NCBI GenBank assembly: GCA_036388895.1
Contig: DASVQY010000002.1
Span: 248,001-312,000 of the forward strand
Direction of reading: 5' to 3'
Length of the DNA stretch: 64,000 bases
Origin: SXVE01 sp036388895
Lineage (GTDB): Bacteria > Acidobacteriota > Blastocatellia > Pyrinomonadales > Pyrinomonadaceae
Both the position numbers and the translations under genes were made by a program. The notes under the pieces were generated by a model. The model was given only the letters and a program-made list of their open reading frames with translations, was not told the DNA's origin and searched no databases. Position 1 is the stretch's first letter. Each line of letters starts with the position of its first letter. Positions 44,121 to 51,327 of the stretch are shown piece by piece.

Positions 44121-46097
44121 TTATTTTGCTTTCGGTACAGTCACATCATCAAACGTAAAGTACACGACTGCCGCATCATGATCTGAAAACCGTTCGATAC
44201 GGTTCGCGTCGTTTCGGTAAATCTCGGGAAAATCGGCATTTATTCGCGCGTAACCGAAACCGTTTATATGATTTTTGAACGCTTCGCTGACGATAATGTG
44301 ATCGAGCACCTGAGCGTTACCGTCGAAACTGTACGAATAACGTTGATCGTTTTTAATTAAATCAACGAGATTAATCAAATCTTTTTCAATTAAATCTTCG
44401 GAAGCGTTCATTACTTCTTCCTTCGACGCCGGTTTGCCTCTGATTGTTCCGATTACGTCAACGATTCCGTCGTTAAACTGGTACGCGTTGAAATCGCCGA
44501 CGAGCGCGATGCGTTCATTCGGATTAGCTTTCAAGCGTTCCTGAACGATTTTCGCCAGATATTCCGCTTGCAGTTTTTTCTTCATCCTAACAAAAGGCGC
44601 GTCCTTTTCGTCGTTGTAGCCGTTGAAGGATTTTAAGTGATTGACGATAACCGCGAACTCGAAAGGCTTGCCGGTTTTCGCGTCGTCAATCGAGGCTTTC
44701 AAGAGAAGCGGCGGTCGGTCGTTCAGCGCGACTTCTTTTTTCGATACGGGATTTACAAACTTTTCGTCTTTGCCGTATTGTTTCGTTTCCAGAACTTTGA
44801 CGCGCGAAGATTTTACAAGAAAGCCCGAATCAATTCCGCGCCCGTCGTTGCCGTCAATCAAATGCGCTTCGTATTTCGGATTCGGCTTTCCGGCTGCAAT
44901 CGCATCGGCGTTGATGCGGTCGGCGAGTTTTTTCAGCACTGCTAAATTTTCCGCTTCGACGATGCCGATGACATCGGGCGTTTGCAAATAATCGCGAATC
45001 GCCAGAGAGATTTTTTTCAAGCGTCTTTCAAATGCCTCGCTCGTCACGATGTCTTCTTTTATTCCCGGATCGTCTTCGTCGTCAAAAAAGTTTTCCAGAT
45101 TCATTCCGGCAACGGAAAATTGTCGTTCGTTAGGGGCGGGAAGTGGCTGTGCTTTGACGAAATTGGAAACCGCCGGTTTACTGCCTGCGTCAACCAGAAC
45201 CGCGTAAGCGCGGTAAGCATAATGCAAAACTCCGGTCAGATTTTTAACTTCCGCATAAGCCGTAACGTCAATAGCTTGTGCGCCCAGCTGCGTTGCGCTT
45301 TCTACACGAAGACGTTCCGGGTTGTTGTCGAAAAGAGGAATTTTCGGGTAATCCTTTTTCATTTTTTCTTTGTCCTTGCTCGACAAAAGAATGTAATCGT
45401 AGGCGTCAATTCCGGGTTCGCGAAACGGTCGGTTGATGCCTTTGACGACGCCGTAAAAAACGCCGTTCGATTCGGACGTTCCGTTTTTGTCATCAACTCT
45501 CCCGTCAGTAGGCGCGACGACCGTCATTTCGGCAACGGCGACGCGCATTCCTTCATATTTTTCGAGCGCGTCAATCACATTCGATTTGAAATCGTTCGGC
45601 GATAAAGCAATCTGCTTCGGCAAAGGATTATCCTTCGATTCAACCTGTATCGAATCTCTGCCTTTCTGCATCGAAATTTCCGTTACAGGTAAGCTCATAA
45701 GCTGAGCTTTCGGACGAAATTCTTCGACAGTTCCGGTTACCGAAACGAGATTGCCGATTGTCGCTTCAACCGACGGTTCGGTTTTTGTGAAAACGTAGAT
45801 TCCTTCGGATGTATTCGGATTTCCATCCGTTTTATCGTCCGGCGTTTGAATAAAAAAACCGCCGCGCAGCCGCGCCGTTACGATTCCGTTTACGCGCACG
45901 TATTCGTTTTCGAAAGACGAGACGTTTTTATCGCCCTGAATTTCGGCAATCGTGCGATTTTTCTGCGCGTAAACGTCTGAAAGCGAACAATAAGCCGCGA
46001 GCAGCAACAAAACCGCAATTGAAAAACAACTGCGTAAGTAAGAGCTGCCGGACGAGCGCCGGACTTTAAATTTTGAATTTTGAATTTTGAACTTCAT
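44121..46097 (-). CDS. Secreted endonuclease/exonuclease/phosphatase-family nuclease (ExeM/NucH-like)
   Basis: A 658-residue exported protein. The signal sequence is FSIAVLLLLAAYC before DVYAQ. An OB-fold-like region (VRVNGIVTARLRGGFFIQTP; GNLVSVTGTVEEFRP) is followed by a C-terminal EEP nuclease domain with NLENFFDDEDDPG, DVIGIVEAENLAV, VIVNHLKSF, ALVGDFNAYQ and RFSDHDAAVVYF. It resembles extracellular nucleases such as ExeM. Its first ten codons (MKFKIQNSKF) are encoded by the GAATTTT repeat, which supplies the start codon. It begins on the base after the stop codon of the upstream LTD nuclease, so the two form an operon. Confidence 0.88.
   Translation of the reverse strand: MKFKIQNSKFKVRRSSGSSYLRSCFSIAVLLLLAAYCSLSDVYAQKNRTIAEIQGDKNVSSFENEYVRVNGIVTARLRGGFFIQTPDDKTDGNPNTSEGIYVFTKTEPSVEATIGNLVSVTGTVEEFRPKAQLMSLPVTEISMQKGRDSIQVESKDNPLPKQIALSPNDFKSNVIDALEKYEGMRVAVAEMTVVAPTDGRVDDKNGTSESNGVFYGVVKGINRPFREPGIDAYDYILLSSKDKEKMKKDYPKIPLFDNNPERLRVESATQLGAQAIDVTAYAEVKNLTGVLHYAYRAYAVLVDAGSKPAVSNFVKAQPLPAPNERQFSVAGMNLENFFDDEDDPGIKEDIVTSEAFERRLKKISLAIRDYLQTPDVIGIVEAENLAVLKKLADRINADAIAAGKPNPKYEAHLIDGNDGRGIDSGFLVKSSRVKVLETKQYGKDEKFVNPVSKKEVALNDRPPLLLKASIDDAKTGKPFEFAVIVNHLKSFNGYNDEKDAPFVRMKKKLQAEYLAKIVQERLKANPNERIALVGDFNAYQFNDGIVDVIGTIRGKPASKEEVMNASEDLIEKDLINLVDLIKNDQRYSYSFDGNAQVLDHIIVSEAFKNHINGFGYARINADFPEIYRNDANRIERFSDHDAAVVYFTFDDVTVPKAK
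46063..46094. repeat. GAATTTT repeat forming the N-terminus of the EEP nuclease
   Basis: TTTAAATTTTGAATTTTG and continuing GAATTTT units encode the KFKIQNSKFK stretch before the signal peptide. The same unit is found inside the propeller gene at 52051-52120. Confidence 0.6.
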
Positions 46098-47846
46098 TTA
46101 CTCTTTGTCTCTCTTCCTCTCTATTAATTCCTGCGTGTTTTTGGGAACTTCCGTAAAAAAATTGAATCCGGTTAAATTTTCAATCGCATCAACCGTTACT
46201 CTGAATTGTCGCCACGGAGCGTTCTGGCTAAGCGGCGCTTGGTTCGGGACAATAATACCAAATGCACGGGTTCCTTTGCCGATTCTTTGCAAATCGTTGC
46301 TGCCGTTCGGCAAAATCAACACGACTTTCCAAGTCACCTGCGGCACTGTGACTTTGCCTAGAGCAATCGTCCCGGCTGTTCCGGCGCCGCCTGCGTAAAT
46401 ATAAATTTCCTGTCCCTGCTGCGCCAGCGTGCGCAGATAGTTTTCAAAGTCAGCCCAAGGACCCTGATTATTGGCGGGAAGCTGCGGAATGATATTCGTC
46501 ATCAGAAAAGTCGCCGAATTGTCGGTATCAGTGCGCGTTCTGTCGCCGGAAGGCGTCATATGCCCGCGGTCGTAGCCGGAACCGGAATAATCCTGAGTGG
46601 TGACCTGATACCAGCCGCTCGGCAGATCGGAATCGGGGCGAAAATCGTCCTGCCGGTCTGACGAGCCGAGCCAAGTGCTGTCCAATCTCCACGCAACCCA
46701 GTTTGCCGTTCCCCTGCTTCGATTGTAAGAGAGCGAATACTGCGGCTTGTACATCAAATAATTGTTTTCATTGTTAACGTTCGGCGTAGCGTTTGACGGA
46801 TTGCCGAGCAGCAGCGGATTGTCCGTTCCAAACGGAGCGTTCACGTTCAGCAAAATCGCCGTGGTTGCCGCGCGCGTTTGAGCGTCGGTGATGGTCGCGA
46901 CGATGTTTCGCGTGCCGCCGGTGATGTTTTCGGGAACCGTGTAAGCGAAAGAAAAAATATTATCGTTCGCCGTCGCGTCGCCGTTCGTTCCGTTGTCGTA
47001 AAACGTCTGATTTTCCGCGCCGCCGATGTTCGAAAGGTTCGCCGAAACCGCAATTCCGGTGCTCGGCGGCGTGTCGGCGGGCGTTACGCGAACTGTTAAT
47101 AAAACCGCGGCTCCGGGCGTCGCCACATTCGGATTAGCCGAGCCGCTGGCAGAAAGCGGGAACGCTATCGTTCCGCACTGCGTCGGAGCGGTCGAAGTAT
47201 TGCGCGGCGCGGGCGCGGTGACTGTAAAATCGCTTGAATTTTGATCCGAATCGAAACAACCCGAACCGCCGCGTTGAGCCGAAACGGTTATGCCCATTCC
47301 GGTTACCGGCGCCGAACCTTCAAAACAGCCGCCCGCTCCGTAACCGACGAAATCAACAATGTTCGGATTGCTCGTCGGGCAAGCGCCGGAAAGCGCCGCA
47401 GTGTTGTTGACGAGCGCGACTTTTCCGTCCGTCGGATGCATATTGATGCTTCCCGTCAAATCTGGCGAAGGAAGCGCGCCGCCGCTGCCGTTTGAGCTTG
47501 CCGCCTGCTGAATTAAATAATACTGACCGGGCGCGAGCGTGACGTTCGGCAGCGCGGTCGTCAGCCAGCTTGAGCTTCCGGCGTAAGCAAACTGAACCGA
47601 CCAGCCGCTTAGATTAACGGGCAAGTTGGAGCGATTAAAAATTTCGATAAAATCATTACGATACGGCGAAGCCGATGCCACGCCGCCGCCGCCGAATACC
47701 TGACTGATTACGATATTCGGCGAAACCAGAGTAACCACTTTCGCTTGCTTGATTGTTTCGATTTTCTTCGCTGACGCCGCAAAACCTGAGAAGCAACACG
47801 CGGCAAGCAAAATTACACCGGCTAAAACAAAATAAAATATCTTCAT
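46098..47846 (-). CDS. Secreted lamin-tail-domain nuclease
   Basis: A 582-residue exported protein with several domains: signal peptide (about 1-25), lamin-tail domain (ISQVFGGGGVASASPYRNDF, IEIFNRSNLPVNLSGWSVQF, APGQYYLIQQ), a middle Ig-like region (about 230-340), and a C-terminal DNA/RNA non-specific endonuclease. The catalytic motif is YDRGHMTPSGDR, with the metal Asn in TNIIPQLPANNQGPW. The lamin-tail domain may tether the enzyme to surfaces or polymers. Its stop touches the start of the EEP nuclease. It is a paralogue in its C-terminal half of the nuclease at 39172-40092. Confidence 0.9.
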   Translation of the reverse strand: MKIFYFVLAGVILLAACCFSGFAASAKKIETIKQAKVVTLVSPNIVISQVFGGGGVASASPYRNDFIEIFNRSNLPVNLSGWSVQFAYAGSSSWLTTALPNVTLAPGQYYLIQQAASSNGSGGALPSPDLTGSINMHPTDGKVALVNNTAALSGACPTSNPNIVDFVGYGAGGCFEGSAPVTGMGITVSAQRGGSGCFDSDQNSSDFTVTAPAPRNTSTAPTQCGTIAFPLSASGSANPNVATPGAAVLLTVRVTPADTPPSTGIAVSANLSNIGGAENQTFYDNGTNGDATANDNIFSFAYTVPENITGGTRNIVATITDAQTRAATTAILLNVNAPFGTDNPLLLGNPSNATPNVNNENNYLMYKPQYSLSYNRSRGTANWVAWRLDSTWLGSSDRQDDFRPDSDLPSGWYQVTTQDYSGSGYDRGHMTPSGDRTRTDTDNSATFLMTNIIPQLPANNQGPWADFENYLRTLAQQGQEIYIYAGGAGTAGTIALGKVTVPQVTWKVVLILPNGSNDLQRIGKGTRAFGIIVPNQAPLSQNAPWRQFRVTVDAIENLTGFNFFTEVPKNTQELIERKRDKE

Positions 47847-48011
47847 TTATAAACCTTTATTAAGCCCTTTTTATCAACAAATTCATTTAGCGGAAACTTG
47901 TCTGGATTCTTATTTTATAATCCGCTTTCGCCCGTATTGAATTAGAATTTAGTCTTATGAATGGCTTTTTATATTAAGAGTTGTATAAAGATTTCTACAT
48001 CTCATCTATTT

Positions 48012-48317
48012 TCAAGTGCTTTCGGGTTTGTTCCAGCCGCGCAATTCGTAGTATTTGTCTTTCGGTTCGCCCGTCCAGCCGTTGATGCCGTGTTTCGGCA
48101 GCCACCAGGCATGAATTATTAAAACCGGAACGAACGTTGCGGCAAGAGAAATCCAGAACCAGAATCTGCCGAAATAATAAGAAATCGAAGTATAAAGAAC
48201 AACGGCAATCGCGTGTTTGCATAAAATTCGCCAGCGCGGTGTTTGCTCTTCAAAATGCCCGAACATAACCTGTCCGATTAGCAAAATAATTGCGACGATT
48301 GCCGTTTCAAACCACAT
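48012..48317 (-). CDS. Small membrane protein of unknown function
   Basis: A 101-residue protein with three hydrophobic helices (ETAIVAIILLIGQVMFG; HAIAVVLYTSISYYFG; WFWISLAATFVPVLIIHAWW) and a charged C-terminus (GEPKDKYYELRGWNKPEST). No family recognised. It starts two bases after the M28 peptidase stop codon on the same strand, so it is probably co-transcribed with it. Confidence 0.65.
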   Translation of the reverse strand: MWFETAIVAIILLIGQVMFGHFEEQTPRWRILCKHAIAVVLYTSISYYFGRFWFWISLAATFVPVLIIHAWWLPKHGINGWTGEPKDKYYELRGWNKPEST

Positions 48318-48319
48318 TT

Positions 48320-49699
48320 TTATCTTGCCGGGGCAGTTTGTCTCTGCTGCGCAGCAGGACGAGGAAATACGACGGGGCTTTTGTTGCCGTCTTTATCAAC
48401 CGCCCGGACGCCGAAAAAGAAATTGTCTTTTGACATTTCCTTCATCGTGAAGTTCGTCACCGTTCCGACGAATTGTGAATTCGTCCAAACCGGCGAATCG
48501 GTATCCCGCCAAACGATTTCGTACCCGGTCAAATCAGCGTCCGTGTTCGCATCCCATTTCAAATCCGTATCGTTGGTCAATCTGCCCGTAACGATTCCGA
48601 CGTTTTTCGGTTTTGCCGGCGCGAGCGCGAGACTCGCCAATGCCGCCGCGTTGACTCGTGCGACGTTTGCAACGTATTCAAAGTCAACGTATTCGATTGT
48701 GTCGCCGTAAAACTTACCGTTTTCGGTTCGCACGTTTTGATGTTGATGCGTGTAATCTTCGTTCGGTTCCGAGAAACGAACGGCTGCGTATCCGCGTTCT
48801 AAAAAAGGAATGTGATCGCCACCGCGACCGTAACGATCACGACGATAAATCACTTGAACGCGAAAACGAGGCGAATACACGTTGCCGACATCTTGGATAT
48901 AACGCGCAAGCTGTCTTGCCGCAGAATCGTTTTCGCCGCCGACGCTGCGCCGTGTTGCAGCTTCCTGTTCGGTTTCGCTCGATGGAACGCCTTCGGCAAA
49001 TACGCGCACAGTTTGGCGAGTCGGCGAATTTTTATAACTTGTCACGCCGCCGATAATGTCATTGGTAAACATCGCCTCTATGTTCATCGCGTTTTGTTTT
49101 GCCTGTTCGGCGAAATGCGCCGCGCCTAAAAGTCCTTGTTCTTCGCCTGCAACGGTCATAAAAACGATTGTCGCGTCGAATTTTCTTTTGCTCATCACAC
49201 GCGCCATTTCAATCACTGCCGCCGTGCCCGATGCGTCGTCATTTGCGCCCGGCGCATCGCATTCCGCATCTGTCGGCGACGAACACATCGAATCGTAGTG
49301 ACCGGAAACAACGTAAACTCTTTCAGGATTTTTCGTTCCGCGCAGCGTCGCGACGACATTCGTCAAATTAGTCGGTTCGGGAATTCGATTGGCTTTCGGC
49401 TGAAGAAAAGTTTGTTTTTCGACCGTCAGACAATTGCCGCATTCAGCGCTGATTTTCTGCATTTCGCCAAAAATCCAATCGCGCGACGCGCCGATCCCGC
49501 GCGTCGGATTATCCTGTTCCGACAAAGTGTTTCGCGTCCCGAAAGAAACGAGCTTGCGAATATAACTTTCAATATTTTTCGCGGAAACCTCGCGCAGCAT
49601 CTTTTGAATTTCAGCGTTCGGTTTCGCATTTTTAGCTTTTTGAGCAAAAACAGGAACGGCGGAAACAAACAGCAATAATAAAATCAGACGTGTTTTCAT
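48320..49699 (-). CDS. Secreted M28-family metallopeptidase with fibronectin-III-like tail
   Basis: A 459-residue exported zinc aminopeptidase-like enzyme. Signal peptide about 1-19 (VFAQ). Zinc-binding and catalytic elements are VSGHYDSM, GANDDASGTAAVIEMARV, VAGEEQGLLGAAHFAEQ and the late HQHQ segment near the HIPFLERGYAAVRFSE region. Residues about 365-455 resemble a fibronectin type III domain (TGRLTNDTDLKWDANTDADL; YEIVWRDTDSPVW). It would release amino acids from peptides outside the cell, matching the nearby secreted nucleases. Confidence 0.9.
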   Translation of the reverse strand: MKTRLILLLLFVSAVPVFAQKAKNAKPNAEIQKMLREVSAKNIESYIRKLVSFGTRNTLSEQDNPTRGIGASRDWIFGEMQKISAECGNCLTVEKQTFLQPKANRIPEPTNLTNVVATLRGTKNPERVYVVSGHYDSMCSSPTDAECDAPGANDDASGTAAVIEMARVMSKRKFDATIVFMTVAGEEQGLLGAAHFAEQAKQNAMNIEAMFTNDIIGGVTSYKNSPTRQTVRVFAEGVPSSETEQEAATRRSVGGENDSAARQLARYIQDVGNVYSPRFRVQVIYRRDRYGRGGDHIPFLERGYAAVRFSEPNEDYTHQHQNVRTENGKFYGDTIEYVDFEYVANVARVNAAALASLALAPAKPKNVGIVTGRLTNDTDLKWDANTDADLTGYEIVWRDTDSPVWTNSQFVGTVTNFTMKEMSKDNFFFGVRAVDKDGNKSPVVFPRPAAQQRQTAPAR

Positions 49700-49814
49700 C
49701 TTAGCCTCAAGTATTTAATTAAACCGGATATACAGAATAATATATTTCTTCATTCTTTTCATTCCGTTTTTTATACATAAGATTTTAGCTTCATTCGTAG
49801 TTTCCAAACCAAGG

Positions 49815-49847
49815 AAAAAGCCGCCTGAACAATCAGAACGGCTTTTT
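49815..49847. terminator. Bidirectional terminator
   Basis: AAAAAGCCG (49815-49823) pairs with CGGCTTTTT (49839-49847); a short inner TGA/TCA pair extends it. It lies between the secreted protein gene (ending 49886) and the peptidase. Confidence 0.75.
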
Positions 49848-49885
49848 TTGTGTTTTGCCAACTTGGTTTAATGCTTTAATTTTAG

Positions 49886-50824
49886 TTATTTTTTAGTGTT
49901 GACATACTGAACGCAATCTCCCTGATTCTTAAATAATGAACCATCCGGTCTTGTGCGAACTTGCCAGCCTCCATTCTTACATTGATCTGCATTAGTTGGC
50001 GCATTTGCAGCAGTGAACTTAACAGATGGTTGATACTCTGTCCAACAACCACTGTCACGACGAAATGTTCCAATACCACCAGCCCCGAGGTCACAATACC
50101 AGCCTGCGGTTAACGTGTTTAAGTAAGCATCATTCGGATCAGGATTTACTCCAACTAGAGGTGGTGTCGCGCCGTCTAACCCCACGTTAAGTGAGTCATA
50201 ACCGCAACCCGCTGCTGTCTCACTACACGCACTTGGACCGATTGGCGCGGTTCCATAATTACTTGTATTGAAGGCAATTCCATAAATTACTTCATTGGGC
50301 ACTGTCAATCCCCCTAGATTAAAGGTAATCGGCGTAGCATAACCGTTATAGCAATTCGTGCCGTCATACCATCGCCCGCCGGTACAATTAACATTATCTG
50401 CCGAAGGGCGGTATGGAATCGCAAATGTTTGCGTGACCGAACCTATCAAACTGCCTACAGTGCTGCCAGTGCCAACGTTATAAATATTCAGAGTAATCGG
50501 ATGTGAAAAAGTAGCTCCGGGAGTGGTGATACAGTCGCCACTATACCAAGCTCCGCTTTCGCATCCCCAGCTACTCATAATTTGTTTAACTGTTAAAAGA
50601 TTGCGTCCGCTCCCGGCGGAGAATTGAACGCGATCACCAAATTCTGACGCTTGCTGAGCTTGAAATGGCTGACTTATAACATTACCGGGTAGATTACTTG
50701 GAATACTGTTGTAGACTGTTATTCCTTGGGCAAATGTTTGAGTTACGCTAAATGCTACAATAAACAAAAATGTCATTGTTGCTGTTGTGGACGCAATCAA
50801 TATAGTTTCAAAAACCTTTTTCAT
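49886..50824 (-). CDS. Secreted Cys-rich protein of unknown function
   Basis: About 312 residues with a signal peptide (KKVFETILIASTTATMTFLF ... QTFAQ). The mature part is Gly/Asn/Thr-rich with regularly placed Cys pairs (SWGCESGAWYSGDC; NCTGGRWYDGTNCYNG; CDLGAGGIGTFRRDSGCW). It ends in the module DQCKNGGW ... FKNQGDCVQYV, a short Cys motif I recall from the C-terminus of many unrelated secreted hypotheticals. The ATG at 50824 is chosen because AGGAGA lies 7 bases upstream and the signal peptide begins there; an open frame 40 codons longer has no such support. Function unknown. Confidence 0.65.
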   Translation of the reverse strand: MKKVFETILIASTTATMTFLFIVAFSVTQTFAQGITVYNSIPSNLPGNVISQPFQAQQASEFGDRVQFSAGSGRNLLTVKQIMSSWGCESGAWYSGDCITTPGATFSHPITLNIYNVGTGSTVGSLIGSVTQTFAIPYRPSADNVNCTGGRWYDGTNCYNGYATPITFNLGGLTVPNEVIYGIAFNTSNYGTAPIGPSACSETAAGCGYDSLNVGLDGATPPLVGVNPDPNDAYLNTLTAGWYCDLGAGGIGTFRRDSGCWTEYQPSVKFTAANAPTNADQCKNGGWQVRTRPDGSLFKNQGDCVQYVNTKK

Positions 50825-51327
50825 ATTTTTTCTCCTTCCTGACCTCAAATGGGGCGGTTTATTGAATTGGGAATGTGGGACTTCCAATCCGGGGCTATTT
50901 GGATTTGATTGAGTTTTTAAATAAATCGCATTCGCCTTGTTCATACATTTAAGAAGAGAGTTTAAAGCGCATTATTGTATGAATTCGGCTGATTGCTGTT
51001 TAATAAAAAACTCAAAACTGAATAATAAACTTGGCATTTTCAAACGGATGAATGATTGTTTTGAGCGGATTTTGTTTTTACGAAATACAACAAAATCCGT
51101 GAAGAATTAGAAAAGATGTTTTTCTAATCATCTTCAGAAATAAATTCCAAGCGTCAAACTTGCGTTTGAAACTGCCGGGTTAAATCGTTTATTTTTAGGT
51201 GGCAAAAATATTAATTGAAGAAAAAAAATCTGTCAAGCGCGCAAAATGAAAAAACCGCTTAATAAAATAAGCGGCTTAACTGCTTTTAATTGCTTGCGTT
51301 TACAAAACTGCGCGAATACAAAGCGAA
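50825..51327. other. Hairpin-rich intergenic region
   Basis: About 500 bases without a credible gene. Three hairpins are visible: CGGATTTTGTT / AACAAAATCCG (51066-51099, perfect 11 bp), GAAGAATTAGAAAA / TTTTCTAATCATCTTC (51101-51136) and the terminator at 51255-51274. The first two might be part of a small RNA or of a palindromic repeat. Confidence 0.45.
51255..51274 (-). terminator. Intrinsic terminator of the propeller gene
   Basis: CCGCTTA-ATAAAA-TAAGCGG. Read on the minus strand it is followed by six T residues, 54 bases after the propeller gene stop. Confidence 0.8.

Noticed and set aside
50825..50944. Forty extra N-terminal residues for the secreted Cys-rich protein
   Set aside because: They contain no signal and the strong AGGAGA site lies just before ATG 50824, where a standard signal peptide begins.
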